A DNA stretch of 64,000 nucleotides from Vigna angularis (Eukaryota > Streptophyta > Magnoliopsida > Fabales > Fabaceae), in NCBI RefSeq assembly GCF_016808095.1, contig NC_068974.1, positions 40,648,590 through 40,712,589 of the forward strand, in the 5' to 3' direction. Below are positions 1 to 15,355 of the stretch, piece by piece (the first letter of the stretch is position 1; every line of letters starts with the position of its first letter). Position numbers and translations under genes: made by a program. The notes under the pieces were generated by a model. It made no database searches, was not told the origin of the DNA, and saw only the letters and a program-made list of their open reading frames with translations.

Positions 1-1555
<1,555 letters not shown>

Positions 1556-3137
1556 CTATTTCCACAATGCAATTGGGCAGCTGGAGTTTGATGTTGAGGC
1601 ATTTTCTTGAGGCACCACCATCTCATGTTTGTCGAAATGTCTGAACTGTACATTGCAATTGCCACTGTCAATGCCGTGAAAGATACTGGCTGAGGTGTTT
1701 GAGTAGGCGTTTTCTTTGGATCCATCTTGACTGAGCTGTGAAGCAACGAACTTGTCAAGCACTCGCCAATCAGTTACTTGATCCACTGCTTGATCATTGC
1801 AGTTGCTGTTGTCGTAGGTTGTCTGTAAGTTTATTTGCTGACCAATAACATGTTCTTCTTGTATGAGTAACGAGGGAAGCAGAGTGGTGGAGTGGTTGAC
1901 ATGATCTAGAAGATATGGTGCCATGGGATTAGGGGTTATGGCTGAAGCAGATTGAAGCAGTTTTGGGCTCTCCAGAAGTGGAAGGAAGTGGTCACGAGGC
2001 ATCTGGTAGGGCACATCTAGCTCTTTCTTGCAAGGATAGGGAAGCTGGTAGACCAGATTAGATTGAGAGGTCTGCTTCGGTGAGTCCATGTCTTGAATGA
2101 AAGATACTTGCTCATCATACCAACTGGGAGAGTCGTGCTCATTCACTTTACGCATTGTTGTTACTCTCTTCTTGAATACTCTACACACAACCCAACCTTC
2201 TTCCTGCTTCATTCATACAAAAAGGACAAAACAGTCGTTAGTTTACGAGAGGATGTGTTGAGAAAAATTACCAACAAGAAAGTTTCGGCTAGCTCATTGT
2301 CAAATCTAAAAGCGTTTCATCAACAAAGGTGAATTATATACTCAAAATGCTACATGCATATGCATGCATGCATGGTGTTCTTTCCTTTTATATCGTTGGA
2401 TAAATAATTCCCAGTAACGTTTAACTATCTCGTGAGAGCCTTAGATTTTCAGTAATTTATTGTAACACGCTATGACTATAAATTGAACTCAATGTTGCTG
2501 TTTATTTTTCTATATGGTGATTCTTGTAATTGAGATAAGTAGGTTATTTATATTTTATGGTGTCTGAATTTTTTAACACCAATTCTTTTTGCTCATTATA
2601 ACTGAACTTGCCTGTGGAGTGCCATTTTCTTCTGTTTCAAGCCGATATTCATGCATTATCCAATCTGACTTTTGTCCATTTGGTGCTCGACCTTTATAAA
2701 AGACTAAGGTTTTCCTCATGCCTATCAGTTCATGTTTGGAATAGATTGCCTTGTCTCTTCCTGTCGCTTTCCAAAACCCAGCTGCAGTTGCTCTATTTGT
2801 GCGAGTTCCAGTTGGATACTTCTTGTCTTTGTGGCTAAAGAAGTACCATTCGTTTTGCTCTTCCGTTCCTATTCTGCAAATCTCTTTTTGAAGTTTAAAA
2901 CGAAAATGAAGAAGTCAATTAGCAGTATTTCTTTCACCAATAAACTGCACCTCTTGAATTTAGATGCTATGTACTACCTTGAAGATCCCATGGCTCAATT
3001 TTGTAGAGGTCAACATCTTTTATGACATCCAGGTCAATCCTCCTTGAAGCCACTTTCTTCCTAAGGTAGTAATCGACAAGTTCTTCATCTGTTGGATGGA
3101 ACCTAAAACCGGGAGGAACATGAGTGAAACTCTCCAT
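1556..3137 (-). CDS. NAC transcription factor, VND4/5/6 clade
   Basis: Predicted 359-aa plant NAC-domain transcription factor. Three coding exons: 2978-3137, 2612-2883 and 1556-2203; the phases join without a break. Exon 1 gives [20 protein letters not shown] (NAC subdomain A) and runs to WDLQ. Exon 2 gives the core with [20 protein letters not shown] and WIMHEYRL. Exon 3 starts [13 protein letters not shown] and ends the domain. The C-terminal half carries [18 protein letters not shown] and ends in ...IALWK, both typical of VND4/5/6 proteins. In that family these are nuclear activators that start xylem vessel and secondary-wall programmes; that role is inferred here. I chose the MESF start because an acceptor-like site (tttgcag) lies just upstream, suggesting a 5' UTR intron and making the upstream in-frame ATG at 3161 unlikely. 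Intron 2 (2204-2611) has a GC donor (CAG/GCAAGT). Confidence 0.9.
2346..2375. promoter_or_regulatory. Clustered CATGCA (RY-like) motifs in NAC intron 2
   Basis: Overlapping CATGCA/TGCATG motifs lie inside intron 2 of the NAC gene. RY motifs bind B3-domain factors in plants. Any function here is only a possibility, as the run may also be a simple repeat. Confidence 0.3.
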
Positions 3138-5400
3138 GTTCTCCTCTGCTGATTCCTGCAAATTAAATTGAATCCAGTAAGTATGATAGCAAATATGCTG
3201 AAGTAGATTAGGCCTTCTATCATATTCTTTAACAAGTTAATTTATATACATACAACCAAAACTTATGTCACATTACATGTATATGCAAGCAACATGAATT
3301 TTTGTCATACCAGTACACTGTTCTCTTGCACTTTGACAAGGCGAAGTTGATCATTATATTGAATTTTTCACCCTTCGTGAATAATTAAAAAAAAAAATAG
3401 TGTGGCATTGCTCAGTTCCTTTTCTTTCTTTCTGGTTTAATAATGTTTTCCCCGAACTTATTGACAGTAACCATGATTAGAGTGAGTTAAAAGTGGTTTT
3501 CCACTCATGAGTTTTAACATATAATAGTAACTTATGAAAAATTAGGGAATGAGGTTCTCGTACGAAAAATAACAAACTTTTACTCATAAATTAGCTACGC
3601 AGTAATCTACTTCAGTCAGTAAACTAAATAATAATCAACAAGTTTATCACTAATCCCAAATTTAATTACTTTTTGTGACCCAGATTTTCGCAGTCCATTA
3701 ATCTAAAACTCGTTTTTCTTTCTATATTTCACTGTCAAGTTCCCTAAATTATCTCCCTTTTTTCCTTCTCTCTTCCAGTCTTTCTGTTGTGGCAAGAAAA
3801 GGTGGGAAAAGAATAAATCATATACTTAACCGTACATCTCAACCCAATGTGCATATACACAATACAGTGCGTTGAAAGCATTAAAGTTTAGATCACATAT
3901 CGAATATATTGGAAAAGAAGAATAGAATTTCTATATATAATATATGGAGAAAAGGCATGACCATGATGATTATGCGTGCGAAACACTCACGTAGTCAACA
4001 CACATGCGATAGGAGACATGCACAAGACTTACTAATCCTAGATGAACATATACAAGTGATTGTCACTCATTGTGATTGCCACTAATATATGACCCATGCT
4101 TATAAAGGGATAAAGTTCACGAACCTTCTTATAATGTCTAACAGTATATATGCTTAAACTAAAACAAGATCATATATAGGAAACAAAATAGCCTCCTTCG
4201 AGGTTGGAGAAAACGAGGTGCAAATCAAACGAATCAAAACAAACCCCTTTGAATTTGCTCACATTATGTTGAGTTTAAGATCAGTAAAGTAAGAACTCTA
4301 CACTTCTCTTTTTGGGTTATGTCGAAGTCTCCATGCGACTTCTATATCTTATCACAAAGTGCAGGGGGTTTAGCTTCAAGACAAAGCAAAGAAAATTAAA
4401 AAAGAATTTAGACAGAAAGTGTAAGAAAGCTCACAGATCAAGCTAGTCTTCACAGATCTGAGCACGGTGGTTCTGTCACAAATCTTCCTCCAAAATGAGT
4501 TGGTGTTTGTGTGCACCGAGATGAAAATGGTGCTGTGGTGATATGTCTCAACTTTAACTCCAAAATATATAGAGGAAGCTCCTAAATCAGACAAAGATTT
4601 TCAACGCAATAAAAGCACTGAAAAAGATTGAAATAGTAACAAACACAAGTCCTCGGGAACAGAACCCGTCGACTTTTTCTGTTAGCTTTTTGTTCTCTCA
4701 CAAGAAACAAACAACCTGTGTTTTTTACTTGTGGGATCGGATCCCGAGGAAAAAGGCATACGAGAAGAAGAACAGAAAGCGGCAACGTCTGAAGATCAAC
4801 GCCAGGAAGAGTTCTCTTTTGTTTCTGGAAAAGTAATTTAAATAAGAAGGAAAACAGTAACACAGAAAAATAAAACCCTAAACATGCTTCTGTTTGGTTT
4901 CTGGCAAACAATACAAGATATATAAGACGAACAAGATCTCACTGTCGGTTAGGCTGAATTGGTGGGAAAGGTTTGGGAGAAAAGGTGGCGGAAAAAAATG
5001 GAAGAGGTGCAAGGAAATGGTTGGGAGTGCCACCTCAACCTGAAACTGAAAGAGACCGAAGGCAACCAACACAAAGTGAACAGCTTTGGTTTCAGTCGGC
5101 AAAAGGGTCTCTTTCTATGTATCTATGAGGAAGGTTTGCATAATATGTTAGAGTAAAGATTGCAGAGAGGAAGAGAGTGTGAAACGGTGAAGGCAGAGAG
5201 GAAGTAGCAGCTTAGACGAATGACGAATCTTAAAGGGTTTCCACAAGGCACTAAAAAGAGTAAACAAATTTGGTGGTGACGTAATGGAACAGCCAAGCCT
5301 TCTGGCTTTTGGGAAAAAGGCATGCACACCTCTCACACACACAAATGAGGCATGGTGGCCCCCTCCTTCATTCTTAGTCCCTACCATTTCCACCACCTTC
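3138..5400 (-). promoter_or_regulatory. Leader intron and upstream region of the NAC gene (candidate)
   Basis: A splice-acceptor-like sequence abuts the coding start side at about 3160, so a non-coding first exon probably lies upstream. The segment about 4370-5330 is less AT-rich than its surroundings, contains a telo-box-like aaaccctaa near 4870 and has no convincing protein homology. It could hold the 5' UTR exon and promoter. Transcript data would settle this. Confidence 0.35.
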
Positions 5401-6864
5401 GACTCTCAACTGTAATTAAATTCTCATCATGGTCTCTATTCGAAGTGACACTGGATCTCCATGTTCTTCCAAACATTTGCTTCTCATATATGCCAATTCT
5501 TCTCAACATTCTTCTCCATCTTGTCCCTTTCTTACTGTTGATGGTGTTGTTTCCCTGACAATCAGGTTAATGATATTCTGCTATCAACCATATATACCAG
5601 TAGTTACAACATGTGTATTCATTCATTTATTTACCTGTGTTAATGTCAAAGTTGTTCTTGTAATAATTATATCAGACTAAATGTGGAAAAGCTAATGTCC
5701 TTAAAGGGATAATTATTTCATTTGTCTTGAACCAGACAAAAGAAAAGAATAAATTAATTGTTTGAAGCAATGGAATTTCTATTCAACTACATTAATATAT
5801 ACCGTTGATTTAGCAAAACAGCAGTTAGGACACAATGATGTTTTTTGATCTTTTTAAAAAATGGTATTAGTGTATAATCAATCCCATATTGGTGGTATAT
5901 GGCATGATTTCATTATTACAATTAGATGGAACTAATTTCGTTGCGACCGATGCGTTTCCATCACACTATCGAGAGTCATAATTGATGTTATATATCTATA
6001 GTTGCACGTCTCACTGTCACAGGTGCTCAACTCATTACGGAATTGATCACCCCCGTCCCGTTCTCTCAGACTTCACATGCTTCATCTACGGCTAGCTATG
6101 TATGTTGCATTTAGACACTAGATGTTAACATCCACTTTTTATTTTTCTTTCTCGTTTTAAACCATAAAATCATTTTAATTATGAAATTAATGGCTTGCAC
6201 GTGTAATAACTTTTATTTCTATTTGTACATAAGAATTAAGTTTTATTTGAGCATGTTGTGTATATAATCATTTCGGTGAAATTTCATTAGAATATGGTCA
6301 CGTGCTTGTGATGTTAGACACCAGAGAAGTTAAACATATATTAGATATATAGTTGGATAAACAAACATAAAAGTATCTACGAGGGTGCATGGAGAATCAA
6401 ATGTATAACATTCTTTTATAAGGTACATTATAAGTTGCTAGTTGCAGTAATGGTCGATGTGACAAAGTTAGTAAGAGGGAAAGTACATTATAAAACTTAA
6501 TAGATTATTAAACAGTTATTACAAACTATGCACATTCAAAAATATGGTTACTTGCGGTACCCATTTTGCAAATATTGTGAGGTCCTTGAATTGTAATTGT
6601 GAAAACTTACTTTTAGTAGCAGAAGAGTAGAGCAACACTTTTGTTTAAAGGTAAAGCCATTAGGCTCATTCCGTGAACCTTTTTACAAAACCGCTAAGCC
6701 AGCCGAGTTGGTATGTAAAGCCGATGAAGCCGAGCCAGTGAGTGAGCAGTGTGATGGAATGCGGGACCCACCCAAGTTTGATGGCTGAGTGTACGTAGCG
6801 GCTCGTGGTCCGGCGTGAGCTAGCCTATATGATTAGCATTGCAAGTTGGGCTGAGTTGTGCGGA

Positions 6865-6883
6865 GCCCACTACGGAAGTGGGC
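6865..6883. other. Small perfect hairpin in a GC-richer island
   Basis: GCCCACT (6865-6871) and AGTGGGC (6877-6883) are inverted around a 5-nt loop. GGCCCA-type motifs resemble plant site II promoter elements. No neighbouring gene start is visible, so the role is unknown. Confidence 0.3.
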
Positions 6884-7888
6884 CCAAGACGTGGTCCGTC
6901 TCGGTTTTTTTTGTTGGGGAATTGAGAAATTGATCTTCCACACTTCACACACACTTTAGTGCAACAACACGTGCAATTTTAGCGAAGTGCCATTCATAAT
7001 AGCAATACAAACTTATTACTCAGAACCTAATTATTCTTGTGGGTGTTTTCTTCAACAAAAATATTAATTACTTTGTCTTTATAGCAAGAAAATATTAATA
7101 ATAATGGTGCAAAACTTAAGAACAAAAAGTGAATATGGAAATATATATATATATAGGAAGAAAAGAAAGCTTGCGATGTGGTATTAATGGTGGAAAGGTT
7201 ATGATATAATTGGGTTTTGTGTGAGCGTGGGTATTATTTGCACCTCACAATAATAATACCACCAATAACTAAGAAATCTTCATGTAACCCATTAATCAAT
7301 CTTCAAAATAAATAAATAAATAAATAAAAACGTAGTTGACCTTTGGATGTGGGATTGTGATTGAATGAAGTGGACCTAGTGATGAATCATCACTTGTGGC
7401 TGACGTGGCAAGGCAACGAATGGTGTTGGATGCGGCTTCTCAAATGCACATAGGGCCCCACCTCTGATATCACTACCTCGTTTACATCATGGATGTTTCG
7501 CACAATCGCAGGGTTTCCATGTCTAGGGTTCCTATTGGGTTGCTTCTCCTCTACACTTTTTATAAGCTCCCACATGACAGTGTTACCCTTTACACCACCC
7601 TTTATTTCCAAGGACCTTCGTCAAGTTTTGTGCCCTTAATGAGGTTAGAATGAGAATGTAGGGTTCTAAAATATCTCAAAAGCATTAAGAGTGTTAATAC
7701 ATACAGGTAGGTATGGTATACATGTACAATCAGAAAAATAATTTGTAATCATGCTATATGGGACTGATAATTTTTTATATTATTATATTTTTTTTTCATA
7801 AGTAAATATATTAAATAGCATGATTTAATAAAGATTTCTTAAGTTTCTTTTCATCTTATAGCAATCAAGCAATGGTTGTGTGAAATAT

Positions 7889-7998
7889 TTTTACGTTCAT
7901 TTAACACAGTAAAATAATTATAAAAGTGAATTTTTATATTTTTTTAGAAAAAAGAGAATAAAATAATAAAAAAAGGTAATATATCAAATGTAAAAATT
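7889..7998. mobile_element. AT-rich MITE-like repeat, copy 1
   Basis: The ends resemble an inverted pair: TTTACGTTCATTTAACA at the left and TATCAAATGTAAA at the right, around an AT-rich centre. The same layout recurs near 22.57, 39.59, 41.37, 44.78 and 44.98 kb. No target duplication was confirmed. Confidence 0.4.
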
Positions 7999-8511
7999 GT
8001 AAGTCAAAGCATCATTTGTCATAACAATTTATTTATCATATAACAGTTTAAACGTGCGTCTATTTGATTATAAGTATATATTATAATTAAATCTCTTACT
8101 ATTTTAGTGTGTTGGTTATTGTTTATTATTTTGTTGTTTATTATATTGTTATTATATATTTCATATAAATATTATTTTAATAGAAATATAGATTCATAAC
8201 CTTTGTTGATTCTACAGATACAATTAATAATATTGTCCGAAAAATACTCACATTCTCACAAACACTAATATATACAATTTATATAAACTTTCTTGCTCAT
8301 TTGAGCATTGAAAAGTATTGATAAGATGAATATCAAATAAAACGACCTTATAATATATAACTTGTGTGATTAAATTAAATTTAAGAAGAAGAGTTTAATT
8401 TTAGAAAATTGAAACCGAAAGAGGAGTCAGGTGGTTTTTGTTGGGTGAGACAAAGATGAAAATATTGATACTGTTGACATGGTTCTAGGAAACAAAGGAG
8501 GGTGGAGAGTA

Positions 8512-8551
8512 TTTTATTTTATTTTATTTTATTTTATTTTATTTTATTTTC
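8512..8551. repeat. (TTTTA)n pentanucleotide microsatellite
   Basis: About eight tandem TTTTA units with no interruption. A shorter run of the same unit appears near 9056-9071. Confidence 0.9.
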
Positions 8552-10454
8552 CGTGGGGGAACAGAGAGGCCATTACTCATTTACAAGAAGATCAAGCTTC
8601 CATGTGAATGAAAAAAAGTATTGGAAGAAAGTCATCATTTTTTTATATGATATACTTTGAGAATTTAATGATCCTCGTATCAGAGTGAGCCCAGAAAACA
8701 TGAGTGAGTTGCTAAAAAAGAGAAGAAGAAAACATAATTTATGTGTGTGTATTCAGGATTTGTCAACTTATTTTCATGAATGGGTTAATGATTTTAATAA
8801 TTGTGTTAATTTTGCAGTTTCCATTGTGTCATCACCTTGTTTTCAGAAAATGGTAATACCTAATAAAGTTAGATACATGATTACATGTTGATTTATGGTG
8901 TGCCACCTTATAAATGATAAAACCAATTATAACCTTAATAATATGTATACGATATTCATAGGATTAAAACAAGTTCACCAACTTTAGAGTACAGTCATTT
9001 ATGTAATAAATTTCTTGCTATATATATATATATATTATAATAACACGCCATTTGTATTTTATTTTATTTTATGGCGTGAGCTCTTCATTATGTCATGCTA
9101 TCGTAGTAAAATGCGTGATCAAAAATATTTTCAACTCGTAATAACCTTTCAATTACTTGAAAACTATAGTTATAACTTTTCTTATTGATATCTAACTAAA
9201 CATTATAAGAGAGACGGCTAAAAAATAATAATTAATTAAACTACTTTAGAGCTACACTTCACTTTTCTTTATTATATATATAATTAGTTAAAGGTCAACT
9301 TTTAAATAGAGAGATACTTGTCTAGAACTTATAAGGTCATGATACCAGTCGTCGTAAGATTAGTAAACTTTAGATTTTTTTTATTTTTAATTTACTAATT
9401 GGTAATATTTTTAAACTTAACATGTTCTATTTGTGTATGAATAAGAAGCCCTTTCAATCAGTTTATTTGTTTTTAGCTTTTGTTTTTTTTTCAATAGTTG
9501 ACAAATTTGTGACATTGTTAAGATATACACAGTTTTTTAGTAACTTGTAATATTTATTCAGATATTATTTGAAGTGTTATTTCTAAAACTCCAATTTTAG
9601 CTCCTAAATTTTACTATTTATTTTTTGAATTTTTTATTTCCCTTTTTTCCACTAGGAAAGTCTTTTTATTTGCGGTTTTTTTTTCTTACACAAGATTTAT
9701 TTTAATCGTTTATCTATATACGTTATTTATTTTATTATTTTAACATTGTGCTTTAAATATTTTAACCATTACACTAATCAAAATGATGCAAATACGACGT
9801 CTACTCAAAATAGTGTTATTTTATTTTTTTAAAATTTGATTGAAAATATTTTACGATATAATGTAAGATTGATAATATAAATATATAATATGGAAAAAAT
9901 ATCAATTAAAATTAGCCACGCAGTCAACAGTTTTATCAAATACCTATAATTAATGAATTAGGTAAAAAATTGTTATTTTTCGAAATATTAATTATTCTTC
10001 CAACTTCCAACAACATTTTTTACATTTTCCTATTTTAAATAGATTTTTTGATACTTTTTTAAACATAATATTTTTTAGACTTTGTGAGTTCTAATGTTTG
10101 AACGGATAATATCCCCAACCCTTCTTAATTTGAAGTGCTACATTTGTCATACATACAAATTTATTAATGTTCACTGGTTTATGACACACACTGAATATGC
10201 CCTTTCAGCAAAAGATTAGAAAAATTGTTAGAATTAATTAATTAATTAATTTCCATGCATCACTTAACACATACACTATCAAACAGTTAGGCATAGAAGG
10301 TGATGTTTACCTGAAAATTGTTCTGAGAATAGTCTCGACTCAAGGACACTAAAAAACTATTATGGGTGATACAAAAAATATTCTGTCATTTTTTTTTTCA
10401 AAGTGCAATACAATTTGTATTAATATATTGGAATGCATTCTTAATACCGAAAAT

Positions 10455-10693
10455 GGCTTAATACCCTATTTTGTTCCCAATTTCGCTCGAAAATGTGAAA
10501 TTAGTTCATCCTTTACAAAATACGTCAATTACGTCCTCACTTAATAAAATTTGCATCAATTAAATCCCTTCCGTTAAATCCGTACAAACGGATACAAAGT
10601 TTATTAAGTGAGGACGTAATTCACACATTTTTTAAAGGATGGACTAATTTGACATTTGTGAGCGAAACTATGGACAAAATAGGGTATTAAGCC
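10455..10693. mobile_element. MULE-type MITE with 10-bp target site duplication
   Basis: A 239-bp element beginning GGCTTAATACCCTATTTTGT and ending in its inverse. The terminal inverted repeats extend about 110 bp each with scattered mismatches, so it is almost a full foldback. Both flanks carry the perfect direct repeat TACCGAAAAT (10445-10454 and 10694-10703). A 9-11 bp target duplication is typical of Mutator-like transposases. The element has no coding capacity and would have been moved in trans. Its ends match those of the larger element at 35078-36554. Confidence 0.85.
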
Positions 10694-12013
10694 TACCGAA
10701 AATTTATAACCTGATACCGGGATTTTACTGATGAAAAATTGTAATTAAAAGTTCACCTAAAATAACGAGTAACTTCAAAAATAAACCATAAATGATTATG
10801 TGAATAATTTTCTTCAAGTTTTAAAATAGTTTAAGTAGTGCACTGATTTATTTTTGAATAATTTTGTTTGATCAGTAAAAATAATATATAATTATAAATC
10901 CGTATAATCGATAAAAAGAAATGAAATTATAATTACAAAAAGATAGAGTCATCCCTTGATCTTCACCCATATATTTGATGCCTACTTTTTTATATTGATG
11001 TACACTGTTTAAGTTTTTGTGAATAACATTGAGTATGTGAAAGCTTTAAACTGCCATAAAGTCATAGAATATGAGCAATAAAGTTCCCAAGAAAACTAGA
11101 AACGATAAGGCTTCGTTCATTGTTTCGAAATTTTAGTTTTTTATGAGAAACTTTTTTTTAATATACGGATACATTAAAATATTTAAAATTTTAAAAGATC
11201 AGAAATTGTTTTCATTTAAGTTTTAATTATAATGCTCTGAAAATATAATAGTCTTTTGATATTCACATTATTAAAAGTTATTAACTTTTATGAAGTTTAT
11301 TTTAAAAGTCGTGCATAAAAATGTCACTTTATTAGTTAATATTGCACCTACAATGTATACATTTATTTGACTTTCTCTCCCGAAAAAGACACTAGTTACA
11401 AACACAACTATGAAGAGGAAAAAGAAAAAATGTAATTCAAATAATAAAGTTATATAAAAGCTTTCGTATAATATTATTTTTTTCTATTTCTTTTCATTGC
11501 ACTATTTATTTTATTCTAGAATTTTCTCTTTTCTCTAATTTGTAAAAGTATTATATAAAAAAAATTTAAATGAATAATAGACAGAAACGTGACTTGGGAG
11601 TTTATGCGAAAACTTGTGTTTTGAAGGTTAAAAATAATAATAATAATAATAATAAAGTGAATCCTAAGTAAGACACTACCTAAGGTATTTATTAGAAAAA
11701 GCAGCATTGAAATGCAAATACTATATTAATTTAGAAGAAACTAACATTGTAGACACTCCACTTCACACACAAGCTCCCAAACTGCATGCTTTCTTTATTG
11801 TGTCAACAATCTTTCTGTTTTCCTTTTTCTATGAATCTTCTTTCTTAGTTACCTTTTCTTGCGCATGCAAATGCTTTCTTCCTTATCTTTTTAAGATAAC
11901 CATAATCCGTACGATTCACGTTCTTGACCTTTTTCATGGAAATACGCTTGTTTAAGGTTGTCTATTTAACGCCCGTTTGTATGATATCGATGCATGTACG
12001 TATAATGTGTTAG

Positions 12014-14398
<2,385 letters not shown>

Positions 14399-15355
14399 CT
14401 CTCATTCTCCAACCAAACTCTCCTGATTTCTTTCTAACTTTCATTATTAATTATTACTATTTGTCTTTATTACTCTATATTTGGAAGGGACTGAATCTAA
14501 GAAAACAAGTATGTATGTTCATAAATATATTTAAATAATTGTTATGACATAAACTAAAATTATCAAAAGATGCCTTTGGCTATTTCTATTATTCTTAATA
14601 TAATTACTAAATTGTAAATATAAGAAAGCGTATATAGTCATACATATACATAAAATAAATTTATTTATGATTAGTTAACCAACATCTACAGTTGTAAATA
14701 AAAACCATTGTATTAATATTATGGTTGGGGTAAAAGAAGAAAGAAATTATACACTAAACACAAGATGAGACGAGATGTCATTCTTATAGATAATTAAACA
14801 TACAGATGTTTTTATGTAATTTGTTGATAAATATTTATGCATACTATATATATGTATATAGTACTGATCGTACGTATATTTAAATGATTTTTTTCGTGAA
14901 AATAACGTGAACTAGTCGCTAGTAATTAATATATGAATTAATAATCAAAATAATATTATATTCTAAAATGATAGGTTGAAAATTTTTCAACCAAACCCTA
15001 AATATTCTCCAGATAAACTAAGCTTTTTTTTTTACCAAATTAGAGTAATTTGCTTTTAAAATTATAATGTAATTTTTCAAAACATTATGTTAGTTTGAAA
15101 AGATTTCACAACATTTGACTTAAAAGATAACATGACACGACTTCTTTAATTTTACAAAAAGAAAGAAATTATGTTATTTTATGGTAGGAAGACTTCAAAT
15201 CAAATATAATAAAATTGTCTGGAAGTATGGCTACACTGTCAGTTACCACAGATTAAAAAAATAAAAAACACAAAAGAAATTTCTACGTACTTGTGACATA
15301 AATGAAAAATTGTTATAAGAGTTACACATTTTCCTCCAACATGTCCTGTGGTGAT
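14399..15355. other. Convergent intergenic spacer
   Basis: AT-rich spacer between the 3' ends of the GH9 gene (plus) and the response regulator gene (minus). It should contain both 3' UTRs. I see no other feature. Confidence 0.6.

Noticed and set aside
2967..3161. Upstream in-frame ATG (MQESAEEN) for the NAC gene
   Set aside because: An acceptor-like tttgcag lies directly there, so this ATG would be split from a promoter by an intron; MESF matches the family start.
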